Assembly (NCBI RefSeq): GCF_007679045.1
Contig: NZ_VEFS01000002.1
Span: 434,001-498,000, forward strand
Length of the DNA stretch: 64,000 bases
Reading direction: 5' to 3'
Source: Microbacterium sp. BH-3-3-3
GTDB lineage: Bacteria > Actinomycetota > Actinomycetes > Actinomycetales > Microbacteriaceae
Shown here: positions 1 to 8,159 of the stretch, one piece after another
Position numbering within the stretch: position 1 is the first letter of the stretch
How the letters are laid out: the number at the start of each line of letters is the position of its first letter
Notes under the pieces: generated by a model
What the model saw: the letters and a program-made list of their open reading frames with translations, nothing else
Database searches by the model: none
What the model was told of the DNA's origin: nothing
Program-made: the position numbers and the translations under genes

Positions 1-862
1 ACGGGGCGGTCGGCCCGGTCGTGCGCACGGTCAGCACGTCGACCTCGCGCGGCTGGCGCAGGTCGTTGCCGAGTTCGAGGTTGGGGTTGATGGTCGTCCC
101 GATACCGCCGGTCCCGCCGGTCGCGAAACGCAGGCCCGGCTGGGGCAGCAGCGGGGTGGCGACCACGGCGACGATCACGGCGACGGCGGCCACGCCGAGC
201 GCGGTCGACGAGGCGCCCAGGCGACGCGGGGCCGGGTCGCGGTCGGACACCGCGATCGCCCGAGCGCGTGTGTCGACGCGCAAGAGGAACAGCAGAGAGG
301 CCGCCAGCAGCACGAAGGCGACGATGTCGACGTCGGAGGGGATCGCGATGGTCGGGATCAACGAGACCGCGACGAGACCGACGCCGGCGAGCAACGGCAT
401 CCGGGCCGTGAGCACGACGTGATCCAGCACCAGGGCGAGTCCGCCGATCGCTCCCACGAGCAGGAACGCCAGGCCGACGGCCGGTTCGACGGGGGCGACA
501 CCGAGGCGGATCTCCTCCGACGCCCCCGAGAGCAGACCCGGGACGCTCGCGAAGGTGGCGGGGGTGGGGATGAGCCCGAGGAGCGCCGTGGTGCGACCGA
601 AGATCGCCGTCAGCAGCACGACCCACACACCGAGCTCGATGGCGCTGGCGAGGATCGCGGGCAGGCGGGCGATGCGCACCAGCAGGCCCGCGCCCAGCAC
701 CCCGGCCGTCACGACGACGGCGCCCGCGACCCACGGGCCCGGCGCGATGACCGAGAAGACCGGCAGCATCGCCGAGACGATGGCCGCGAACAGCCCCAGG
801 GTGAGCATCGTCGCATCGCGACGTCGACGCGGGGTGCGCAGCACCGTGAGGTCAGCCGACAC
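1..862 (-). CDS. TgpA/DUF3488-type transglutaminase-like membrane protein, N-terminal part (runs off the window)
   Basis: The third gene of the minus-strand MoxR-DUF58-transglutaminase operon; only the first 287 codons are inside the window. The GTG start at 862 overlaps the end of the DUF58 gene by 11 nt. The visible part is a short basic N-terminus (RTPRRRRDA) followed by a string of hydrophobic helices and then, near the window edge, an extracytoplasmic stretch. This is how DUF3488/TgpA proteins begin, with a membrane bundle before a periplasmic-side transglutaminase-core domain. The catalytic Cys-His-Asp domain lies outside the window, so the family call rests on the membrane part and the operon context. 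The likely role is in cell-envelope protein processing together with the MoxR chaperone; this is inferred. Confidence 0.75.
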   Translation of the reverse strand, partial: MSADLTVLRTPRRRRDATMLTLGLFAAIVSAMLPVFSVIAPGPWVAGAVVVTAGVLGAGLLVRIARLPAILASAIELGVWVVLLTAIFGRTTALLGLIPTPATFASVPGLLSGASEEIRLGVAPVEPAVGLAFLLVGAIGGLALVLDHVVLTARMPLLAGVGLVAVSLIPTIAIPSDVDIVAFVLLAASLLFLLRVDTRARAIAVSDRDPAPRRLGASSTALGVAAVAVIVAVVATPLLPQPGLRFATGGTGGIGTTINPNLELGNDLRQPREVDVLTVRTTGPTAP

Positions 863-2114
863 GGGAATACCCCTGTTCCATGGCGTCGTCCCACGATGCG
901 GCGACCTCGCCGCCTGACCGCACGAGGGACGCACGCCATCCGCCGGCGCGCAGGCCGTCGAGGTCGGTGTCGAAACCCTCGTCCGCGACGACGATCAGCA
1001 CCGGCATCGCCGAATGTCGCGCCACGGTCCCCAGCGAAGCACGATCGTCGGCCCCCAGTCGTCCGGTGACCACCACGACCGGGCCCAGCAGCGCGCCGGC
1101 CGAGGCGGGCACGATGCGGTGCGAGGGGTCGTCGGGGCGCGCACGCAGGCTCGCGAAACCGGCCGCGGTCCGGCGGGCGTCGACGTCGTCACCGCCCTCG
1201 ACGGGATCCGTGAGCAGGGCCCCGTCGCTGTCGACGACGTCGACGGTGTAGCCCTCGTGCACGAGACGTGCGATGACCGACACGCACGCGCTGACTGCCG
1301 TCTCGAACGCCGCATCGGCGCCCGGCGCGTGCGCGGCGAGCGGCGACCAGCGCGACAGCGCGCGGTCGAGCACGACCGTCGCGGCCGGAGACGACTCCTG
1401 CTCCTCCTGACGCACCATGAGGGTGTCGCGGTGGGCCGTCGCCCGCCAGTGGATGCGCCGCATCGAATCGCCCGGGGCGTAGGGCCGGGCGACGAGGTTG
1501 TCGGCGCCCTGGCCCAACTGCATCGTCGTCGTCTGGCGCGACCCGCCGGCCTCGCCCGACGCGGTGGGCAGGGGAGCGAGGTCGACCACGGCCGGACCCA
1601 CGGTCACGGGGGTGGGGCGCCCGAGGGCGAGCCGCCGCCGGACCAGGCCGAAGGGATCGGTCGTGGTGACCTCGAACGGACCGAGGGAATGGATGCCGCG
1701 CGACGTGCCGACGACCTCGTAACGCACCTCGATCGCTCCGCCCGCGCCCGCGAGCGTCGATGAGAGGCCGGGAGAAGCGCCCTCCGCCCGACCCGAGAGA
1801 CCCGACGGCAGCGCGTCACGCCAGCGTCCGGGGCCCGTCGGCAGCGCGCTGTGCAGACCCGCGCGCACGAGCACGCTCGCGCGGGCGCCGACCTCGGGCA
1901 CCTCCGGGGTGATCGTGCGCGTCACCGAGCCCGCGCCCCGCGTGAGCAGCAGGGCGATGCCGGAGGCCGCGAGAAGCGCCGCCAGCAGCGAGGCGAAGTA
2001 CAACAGTTCCGGGATGCCGGCGCGCTGGGCGATCACGAACGAGGCCACGGCCAGCAGCACCGCGCCGGTGCCGCGGACGGTGAACGGCCACCAGCGCCGC
2101 ACGGCCGGCCTCAC
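852..2114 (-). CDS. DUF58 domain protein (MoxR partner, vWA-like)
   Basis: 420 residues from a GTG start that overlaps the MoxR stop by 4 nt (GTGA), so the two are translationally coupled. Two hydrophobic helices lie in roughly residues 15-60 and a soluble region follows. The DUF58 signature is clear: RPYAPGDSMRRIHWRATA around residue 210, then a conserved QEEQES stretch and an acidic LDRAL motif. DUF58 proteins are found almost always next to a MoxR ATPase and a transglutaminase-like protein, as here, and are thought to be membrane-anchored adaptors or chaperone clients. No enzymatic function can be claimed. Confidence 0.9.
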   Translation of the reverse strand: MRPAVRRWWPFTVRGTGAVLLAVASFVIAQRAGIPELLYFASLLAALLAASGIALLLTRGAGSVTRTITPEVPEVGARASVLVRAGLHSALPTGPGRWRDALPSGLSGRAEGASPGLSSTLAGAGGAIEVRYEVVGTSRGIHSLGPFEVTTTDPFGLVRRRLALGRPTPVTVGPAVVDLAPLPTASGEAGGSRQTTTMQLGQGADNLVARPYAPGDSMRRIHWRATAHRDTLMVRQEEQESSPAATVVLDRALSRWSPLAAHAPGADAAFETAVSACVSVIARLVHEGYTVDVVDSDGALLTDPVEGGDDVDARRTAAGFASLRARPDDPSHRIVPASAGALLGPVVVVTGRLGADDRASLGTVARHSAMPVLIVVADEGFDTDLDGLRAGGWRASLVRSGGEVAASWDDAMEQGYSRVG

Positions 2115-3154
2115 GGTCGCGGCGCGAGCGGCACGCGGACGCTCGTGGCGATCCGATCGAGCGCGTCGGCGACCACGGCGGCCCCGGCGCGACCGCCGGC
2201 CGCCGACCGGTTGGCGATCAGACGGTGGGCGAACACCGGCGACAGCAGCGCCGTGATGTCGTCGGGGATGACGTAGGCGCGACCGTCGAGGGCCGCGCGC
2301 ACCTTCGCCGCGCGCACGAGCTGCAGGGTCGCGCGGGGGCTCGCCCCCAGGCGGATGTCGGGATGGCTGCGGGTCGCCTGCGCGAGGGCGACGACGTAGT
2401 CCTCGAGCGCGGGCGCCACGTGCACGCCGCGCGCCCAGGCGATCATCGCCGTCACCTGACGCGCGGTCACCACGGGAGTCAGTCCGTCGAGCGGGTTCAC
2501 GCTGTCGCGCTGGCGCAGCATGAGCGCCTCGGCCGCGGCATCCGGATACCCCATCGAGATGCGCAGCAGGAAGCGATCGCGCTGCGCCTCGGGCAGCGCG
2601 TAGGTGCCCTCCATCTCGAGGGGGTTCTGCGTCGCGACGACGAGGAACGGCGAGGGGAGCACGTGGGTCCGACCGTCGACGGTGACCTGGCGCTCCTCCA
2701 TCGCCTCCAGCAGCGACGACTGCGTCTTGGGGGAGGAGCGGTTGATCTCGTCGGCGATCACGATGTTGGCGAACACGGCACCGGGGGTGAACTCGAACTG
2801 CCGCTGCACCGGGTTGAACACCGACACGCCCGTGATGTCACCGGGAAGGAGGTCGGGAGTGAACTGGATGCGCCGCACGTCGGCGTCGACCGTGGCGGCC
2901 AGGGCCCGCGCGAGCATGGTCTTGCCGACGCCGGGAACGTCTTCGATCAGCAGGTGTCCCTCGGCGAGCAACGCGATCAGGGCGCTGCGCACGGCATCGG
3001 GCTTGCCGTCGATCACGCGGGAGACGGATGCCACGATGTCGCCGGTCAGCTGGGCGAATGACGCGGCGTCCAGGCCGATGTCGACGCCCGGGCGCGGGCT
3101 CGTGTCGGTGCGGCGTGTCCGCGTGGTCGCCTCGGGCGTGACCGTCTCGTCCAT
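2111..3154 (-). CDS. MoxR family AAA+ ATPase
   Basis: 347 residues. The frame is open further upstream to 3343, but ATG 3154 is chosen because family alignment begins just after it and the upstream stretch is low-complexity and overlaps the promoter of the divergent ROK gene. The AAA core is complete: Walker A GVGKTMLARALA, Walker B NIVIADEINR, then ATQNPLEMEGTYALPEAQ, which is diagnostic of MoxR, followed by sensor 2. MoxR proteins act as chaperone-like ATPases for vWA/DUF58 partners. It is the first gene of the operon with DUF58 and the transglutaminase-like gene and is divergent from the ROK kinase. Confidence 0.93.
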   Translation of the reverse strand: MDETVTPEATTRTRRTDTSPRPGVDIGLDAASFAQLTGDIVASVSRVIDGKPDAVRSALIALLAEGHLLIEDVPGVGKTMLARALAATVDADVRRIQFTPDLLPGDITGVSVFNPVQRQFEFTPGAVFANIVIADEINRSSPKTQSSLLEAMEERQVTVDGRTHVLPSPFLVVATQNPLEMEGTYALPEAQRDRFLLRISMGYPDAAAEALMLRQRDSVNPLDGLTPVVTARQVTAMIAWARGVHVAPALEDYVVALAQATRSHPDIRLGASPRATLQLVRAAKVRAALDGRAYVIPDDITALLSPVFAHRLIANRSAAGGRAGAAVVADALDRIATSVRVPLAPRP

Positions 3155-3311
3155 GGCATCCCTTGTGTCGTGGAGGGCGGCGGCGCATCCTCGCCGCCGT
3201 GACCTGATCGTAACCCGCGTCATGGTGCGGCGGGTCGGAAAGAGCCGGGTGCACAGGGGGCGCACGGCTGCACCCCTAGGATCGGGGGCGTCGATCCGCC
3301 CGAGGAGCCCC

Positions 3312-4241
3312 ATGCCCGACACCGCGACCACCCTCCCGTTCACTCACGTGCTCGCCGTCGACATCGGCGGGACCAAGGTCGACGCGGCCCTCGTGTCCGT
3401 CGAGGGAGAGGTCGAGCGTGCGAGCGTGGCCCGGCGCCCGACGGGGCGCGAGGCCGACCGTGCGCAGATCGCCCGCTACGTCCGCGAGGCCGCCGTCGCC
3501 GCGCTCGCCGCGGTGCCCGGTGCCCGCGTGGGAGCGATCGGGGTGGGCAGTGCCGGTCCCGTCGACCTCCCGTCGCGGTCGGTGTCGCCGCTGAACCTTC
3601 CCCTGGCCGCGGGCCTGCAGATCGACGAGGTGCTCGACGGACTCGTCGACGGTCCGATCCACCTGGCCCTGGACGGCACCTGCATCGCCCTCGCCGAGCA
3701 CTGGCGCGGAGCCCTGGTCGGCTGCGACGACGCGATGGCCATCGTGGTGTCGACGGGCGTGGGCGGCGGCTTCGTCCTGGCCGGCGAGCCGGTGCGGGGC
3801 GCCAGCGGCAATGCCGGACACCTCGGCCAGATCTTCGTGCGCACCATCGACGACGGCGAGGTCGTCGCCTCGACCCTTGAAGCCGTCGCGGCCGGACCCG
3901 GCACTGTCGCGTGGGCACGCGCCCAGGGGTGGGAGGGCCTGACGGGGCTCGATCTCGCCGCCTCGCACGCGGCGGGTGACGACATCGCCGTCCGCGCGGT
4001 GCGCCGCTCGGCCACCGCCGTCGGGCAGGCGATCGCGGCCGCGGCCACGCTGTGCGACCTCGAGGCCGTGGCCATCGCCGGCGGGTTCTCGCAGGTCGCG
4101 CCCGACTACATCGATCAGGTGCGCGCGGCGGCCCAGGCCGCCTCTCTGCACGCCTACGCGCGCCGCTGCCGCATCGTGGGGTCGGGACTCGACGGCGACG
4201 GACCGCTGCTGGGCGCGGCCGCGCTGGCGCTGCAGGCGTGA
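3312..4241 (+). CDS. ROK family sugar kinase (glucokinase-like)
   Basis: 309 residues from ATG 3312, preceded by CGAGGAG. The N-terminal phosphate-binding loop is DIGGTKVDAALV, and the second ATPase motif is STGVGGGFVLAG. The catalytic-region GNAGHLGQ is present. The usual ROK zinc motif (CxCGxxGCxE) that should follow about 15 residues later is absent: the sequence there is DDGEVVASTLEAV, with no cysteines. The protein is therefore probably a zinc-free ROK kinase for glucose, another hexose or an N-acetyl sugar; the substrate cannot be read from the sequence. It has no fused helix-turn-helix, so it is a kinase rather than a NagC/XylR repressor. It stands alone, divergent from the MoxR operon. 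Confidence 0.85.
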   Translation: MPDTATTLPFTHVLAVDIGGTKVDAALVSVEGEVERASVARRPTGREADRAQIARYVREAAVAALAAVPGARVGAIGVGSAGPVDLPSRSVSPLNLPLAAGLQIDEVLDGLVDGPIHLALDGTCIALAEHWRGALVGCDDAMAIVVSTGVGGGFVLAGEPVRGASGNAGHLGQIFVRTIDDGEVVASTLEAVAAGPGTVAWARAQGWEGLTGLDLAASHAAGDDIAVRAVRRSATAVGQAIAAAATLCDLEAVAIAGGFSQVAPDYIDQVRAAAQAASLHAYARRCRIVGSGLDGDGPLLGAAALALQA

Positions 4242-4352
4242 GGCGCCGCGTGCCGTCGTCGCGGGGCCGGTTTCGGCGGTGAATCCCGGCGACGGATGCG
4301 CGCGGCTGGATCGCGGCGGGGAGACGCCGATGAGTCGGGTAGGCTAGTCGAC

Positions 4353-4440
4353 GGCTCTCCGCGTGGCGGTATCCCGGCCAACTCCCCCAGGACGGAAACG
4401 TAGCAAGGGTAACCAGGCTCTACCGGGTGCGCGGAGGGTC
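4353..4440 (+). ncRNA. ffs: Signal recognition particle RNA, small bacterial (4.5S) type
   Basis: The ends GGCTCTCCGCG (4353) and CGCGGAGGGTC (4430-4440) pair to close a long hairpin. Its apical part holds the SRP signature GGCCAACTCCCCCAGGACGGAAACGTAGCAAGGGTAACC (split in reading: 4377-4415), containing the Ffh-binding symmetric and asymmetric loops. A -10 hexamer TAGGCT at 4340-4345 lies 7 nt upstream of the 5' end, and a T-rich tail TTTTCTTTT (4441-4449) ends it as an intrinsic terminator. It is the RNA partner of Ffh in co-translational membrane targeting. The apical loop reads GACGGAAACGTAGC rather than the more usual GGAAGCAGC form. Confidence 0.9.
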
Positions 4441-4484
4441 TTTTCTTTTCCCCGATGCCCGACTCTGTGGCTCGACACCGCGCC

Positions 4485-5153
4485 TTAATGCCGGGCGAAG
4501 GGCCCGTCGAGCACCGCCCACTGCAGCAGCATGATGGTCTTGGCATCATGGATCGATCCGTCCCGGATCATCTGCATCGCCAGATCGATGTCGTATTCGA
4601 GGATCTCGATCTCCTCGTCCTCCTCGGCCAGGCCCCCGCGATCGCCCTCGCGGTCGGCGCCGTCGTAGGCCGCGGCGAAGAAGTGCAGGCGCTCGGTGAC
4701 CGATCCCGGGCTCATGTAGACGTCGAACACGTGCTGTATTTCATCGACGCGCACCCGCGTCTCCTCCTCGGCCTCGCGACGGATCGCGGTGACCGGGTCG
4801 TCGTCGTCGAGCAGGCCCGCGGCGGTCTCGATGAGCATGCCGTCGGGGTGGTCGTTGACGTAGACGGGGTAGCGGAACTGCCGGGTGAGCAGCACGGTCC
4901 GCCGGTCGGGGTCGTAAAGCAGGATCGTCGCACCGTTGCCGCGGTCGTAGGTCTCGCGTGTGAGGGTCGTCCACTCGCCGTCGTCGCCGCGGTAGCGGAA
5001 CGTCGTCGCCCGCAGCACGTGCCAGCCGGCCGCGAGGAGGTCGACGTCGGTGACCTCCACCCGCGGGTTGCGGTCGAGGTCGCGGCCGGTGAGGTGCAGG
5101 CCGGTGCGGCCGCGGTGATCGGCGACGGTGGTGCCGGGGCGAGGGTCGGTCAT
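4485..5153 (-). CDS. NudK-like Nudix hydrolase (GDP-mannose / nucleoside-diphosphate-sugar pyrophosphatase)
   Basis: 222 residues from ATG 5153; a further in-frame start at 5186 is possible but lies in the promoter region shared with the divergent regulator. The Nudix box is present in the one-residue-short form typical of NudK: AGLLDDDDPVTAIRREAEEE. It is followed by VYMSPGSVTERLHFF and by C-terminal DGSIHDAKTIMLLQW, both matching the remembered E. coli NudK pattern. Such enzymes hydrolyse GDP-mannose or ADP-ribose to a sugar phosphate and NMP. The extra 40 N-terminal residues compared with NudK are mostly polar. The substrate is inferred from family only. Confidence 0.85.
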   Translation of the reverse strand: MTDPRPGTTVADHRGRTGLHLTGRDLDRNPRVEVTDVDLLAAGWHVLRATTFRYRGDDGEWTTLTRETYDRGNGATILLYDPDRRTVLLTRQFRYPVYVNDHPDGMLIETAAGLLDDDDPVTAIRREAEEETRVRVDEIQHVFDVYMSPGSVTERLHFFAAAYDGADREGDRGGLAEEDEEIEILEYDIDLAMQMIRDGSIHDAKTIMLLQWAVLDGPFARH

Positions 5154-5194
5154 GACTCGGAACAATAGTGCAGAAACGTGCAACACTGTGGACC

Positions 5195-5956
5195 ATGCTC
5201 GCTGCCGCCCGGAAAGACGCCCTGCTCGACCGGCTCCGGCGCGACGGCCGTCTCGTCGTGAAGGACATCGCCGTCGAGCTGGGTCTCTCTGAAGACAGCA
5301 TCCGCCGGGACCTCCGAGAATTGGATGCCGCGGGCCTCGCCGTCCGCGTCTACGGCGGGGCGCTCCCGGCCTCGCCCGCCGTCGCCGACTACGCCGCTCG
5401 TCGCGAGGTCGCGCGGGGGAGTAAAGAGCGCGTGGCCGCCGCCGCGGTCGCCCTCATCGAGCCCGACTCCACCGTGCTGCTCGACGGCGGGACGACGACC
5501 CTGGCGATGGTCGATCTGCTGCCGCGCTCGTTCGGCGGCACGATCATCACCCACTCGCCGACGATCGCCGCCGCGCTCCTCGACCACGACGCCGAGGTCA
5601 TCATCCTCGGCGGGCGCCTCTACAAGCACTCCGCCGTGGCCTGCGGGGCCGCGGCGATGGAAGCGGCGCAGAACGTCAGCGCCGACCTCTTCTTCCTAGG
5701 CGTGACGGGGGTTCACCCCGAAACGGGGCTGTCGACGGGGGATGCCGAGGAGGCGGCCATGAAGCGCGCTCTCGCGGCCCGCGCGGCCGAGACGTTCGTC
5801 CTCGCGAGCGAGGAGAAGCTCGGTGCGGCTTCGCGCTTCGGCATCCTGCCGCTCGACGGGGTCGCGGGGATCATCGCCGACCTCGACCCCGACACGGCGC
5901 TCGCCGCGGATCTCCGGAGGGTCGGCGCCCGGCTCGTGCCGGTGGACCCCTCCTGA
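5195..5956 (+). CDS. DeoR family transcriptional regulator
   Basis: 253 residues from ATG 5195. The N-terminal helix-turn-helix (residues 5-58, LVVKDIAVELGLSEDSIRRD) and YGGAL linker are typical of DeoR/GlpR regulators. The C-terminal DeoRC sensor domain contains LLDGGTTTLAMVDLLP and GVTGVHPETGLSTGDAEEA, the sugar-phosphate-binding fold. It is divergent from the NudK-like gene with only 41 nt between the starts, so it may control itself and that gene. The likely inducer is a phosphorylated sugar. No adjacent sugar catabolic operon is present to name it. Confidence 0.88.
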   Translation: MLAAARKDALLDRLRRDGRLVVKDIAVELGLSEDSIRRDLRELDAAGLAVRVYGGALPASPAVADYAARREVARGSKERVAAAAVALIEPDSTVLLDGGTTTLAMVDLLPRSFGGTIITHSPTIAAALLDHDAEVIILGGRLYKHSAVACGAAAMEAAQNVSADLFFLGVTGVHPETGLSTGDAEEAAMKRALAARAAETFVLASEEKLGAASRFGILPLDGVAGIIADLDPDTALAADLRRVGARLVPVDPS

Positions 5957-6014
5957 TCACTCGACACCGAAGCAACCCCGCGGCGGTGTCGGAGGCCCGC
6001 AATAGGCTGGCTCC

Positions 6015-8159
6015 GTGACGCAGAGCATCTACATCACGTCGGCCGAAGGTCATTCGGGCAAATCCTCGGTGGCTCTGGGCGTCCTCGACGCCCTCAGCCG
6101 CGTCACGCCGCGCGCGGGGGTGTTCCGTCCCATCGCGCGATCGACGGCCGAGCGCGACTACGTGCTCGAGATGCTGCTCGATCACGACAGCGTCGACCTC
6201 GCCTACGACGACTGCGTGGGCGTGACCTACGACGACGTGCGCGACGACGCCGACGCCGCTCTGGCCCGCATCGTCGAGCGGTACAAGGCCGTCGAGGCCC
6301 AGTGCGACGCGGTCGTCATCATCGGCAGCGACTACACCGACGTCGGCAGCCCCGCCGAGCTGGCCTACAACGCCCGCATCGCGGCCAACCTGGGCGCCCC
6401 CGTGCTCCTCGTGCTCGGCGGTCGTGCGCAGCAGGGTCACAGCGAGACGCTGGGCATGTCGGTCGCACGCACCCCGCACGAGGTCGGACAGATCGCCTCG
6501 CTCGCCGTCTCCGAACTGCAGCACGAGCGGGCGGCGCTGTTCGCCGTGATCGCCAACCGCGCCGATCCCGATCACCTCGACGAGATCACGGCATCCGTGC
6601 GTCAGGTCGTCGACGCGCTGCCCGTCGGCACCGCGGCCGAACGCCGCAGCGTGCCCGTCTGGGCTCTTCCCGAAGACCGCTTCCTCATCGCCCCCTCGGT
6701 GCGCGGCGTGCTGCGCTCCGTCGAGGGTGAGCTCATCAAGGGCGACCCGGCGCTGCTGACCCGCGAGGTGCTCGACGTGGTCGTCGCGGGAATGTCGATG
6801 GTCAACGTCCTGCCACGGCTCAAAGAGTCCGCGGTCGTCGTCATCCCCGCCGATCGCAGCGAGGTGCTCATCGCCGCCCTGCTGGCCAACGCCTCGGGCA
6901 CCTTCCCCTCTCTCGCCGGCATCGTGCTCAACGGCGGGTTCGAGCTGCCCGATGCGATCGTGCGCCTCATCGATGGCCTCGGCTCGCCCCTGCCGATCAT
7001 CGCGACCGACCTCGGCACCTACGACACCGCGGTGCGCATCATGAACACGCGTGGTCGCCTGGCCGCCGACTCGCAGCACCGCTACGACACAGCCCTCGCC
7101 CTGTTCGAGCGCCACGTCGACACCGAACTCCTCACGCGCGAACTGGGCGTCGCCCGCCCGAGCGTGGTCACCCCGCTCATGTTCGAGTACGGCCTGGTCG
7201 ACCGCGCCCGCAGCGACAAGCGCCGCATCGTGCTGCCCGAGGGCAACGACGACCGCGTGCTGCGGGCGGCGGCCACCGTGCTCTCGCGAGGCATCGCCGA
7301 CCTCACGATCCTCGGCGAGCCGATCGAGGTGCGTGGGCGCGCGATCGAGCTCGGCATCGACATCCGCGACGCCGAGGTGCTCAGCCCCTTCGACGCCGTG
7401 CACGTCGACAAGTTCGCGACCGAGTACGCCCGGCTCCGCGCGCACAAGGGCGTCACCTTCGCGCAGGCCGCCGACACCGTGACCGACGTGTCGTACTTCG
7501 GCACGCTCATGGTGCACCTCGGCCTCGCCGACGGAATGGTCTCCGGCGCCGCTCACACCACGGCGCACACGATCCGCCCCGCGTTTGAGATCATCAAGAC
7601 CGCCCCCGGCGTCTCGGTCGTCTCGAGCGTCTTCCTCATGGCCCTCGCCGACCGCGTGCTCGTCTACGGCGACTGCGCCGTCATCCCCGACCCCACGAGC
7701 GAGCAGCTCGCCGACATCGCCGTGTCGTCGGCCGCCACCGCCGAGCAGTTCGGCATCGCGCCGCGCGTGGCCATGCTGTCGTACTCGACGGGCGAGTCCG
7801 GCACGGGCGCCGACGTCGAGAAGGTACGCACCGCGACCGCCCTCGTGCGCGAGCGCGCGCCCGAGTTGCTCGTCGAGGGACCCATCCAGTACGACGCCGC
7901 GGCCGACGCGGCCGTCGCCCGGGCCAAGATGCCCGACTCCGAGGTCGCCGGTCGCGCGACGGTGTTCGTCTTCCCCGACCTCAACACGGGCAACAACACC
8001 TACAAGGCCGTGCAGCGCTCGGCCGGGGCCGTCGCGATCGGCCCCGTGCTGCAGGGTCTGAACAAGCCCATCAACGACCTCTCGCGCGGCGCCCTCGTCG
8101 ACGACATCGTCAACACCATCGCGATCACCGCGATCCAGGCCCAGGGGGGCACCCAATGA
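6015..8159 (+). CDS. pta: Phosphate acetyltransferase (long form)
   Basis: 714 residues. It interconverts acetyl-CoA and acetyl phosphate and works with AckA, whose start overlaps this stop by 4 nt (ATGA). Three domains are visible: an N-terminal P-loop domain (SAEGHSGKSSVALG), a central DRTGG domain around residues 220-330, and the C-terminal PTA catalytic domain with RRIVLPEGNDDRVLRAA and LADGMVSGAAHTTAHTIRPA. The length matches the long Pta class. The GTG start at 6015 lies 6 nt after a -10-like TAGGCT (6003-6008) and has no Shine-Dalgarno, so the mRNA is probably leaderless. Confidence 0.96.
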   Translation: MTQSIYITSAEGHSGKSSVALGVLDALSRVTPRAGVFRPIARSTAERDYVLEMLLDHDSVDLAYDDCVGVTYDDVRDDADAALARIVERYKAVEAQCDAVVIIGSDYTDVGSPAELAYNARIAANLGAPVLLVLGGRAQQGHSETLGMSVARTPHEVGQIASLAVSELQHERAALFAVIANRADPDHLDEITASVRQVVDALPVGTAAERRSVPVWALPEDRFLIAPSVRGVLRSVEGELIKGDPALLTREVLDVVVAGMSMVNVLPRLKESAVVVIPADRSEVLIAALLANASGTFPSLAGIVLNGGFELPDAIVRLIDGLGSPLPIIATDLGTYDTAVRIMNTRGRLAADSQHRYDTALALFERHVDTELLTRELGVARPSVVTPLMFEYGLVDRARSDKRRIVLPEGNDDRVLRAAATVLSRGIADLTILGEPIEVRGRAIELGIDIRDAEVLSPFDAVHVDKFATEYARLRAHKGVTFAQAADTVTDVSYFGTLMVHLGLADGMVSGAAHTTAHTIRPAFEIIKTAPGVSVVSSVFLMALADRVLVYGDCAVIPDPTSEQLADIAVSSAATAEQFGIAPRVAMLSYSTGESGTGADVEKVRTATALVRERAPELLVEGPIQYDAAADAAVARAKMPDSEVAGRATVFVFPDLNTGNNTYKAVQRSAGAVAIGPVLQGLNKPINDLSRGALVDDIVNTIAITAIQAQGGTQ

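Noticed and set aside
5871..8156. A 761-codon open frame antisense to pta
   Set aside because: It mirrors the pta reading frame. No domain signature and an amino-acid composition typical of a shadow frame.
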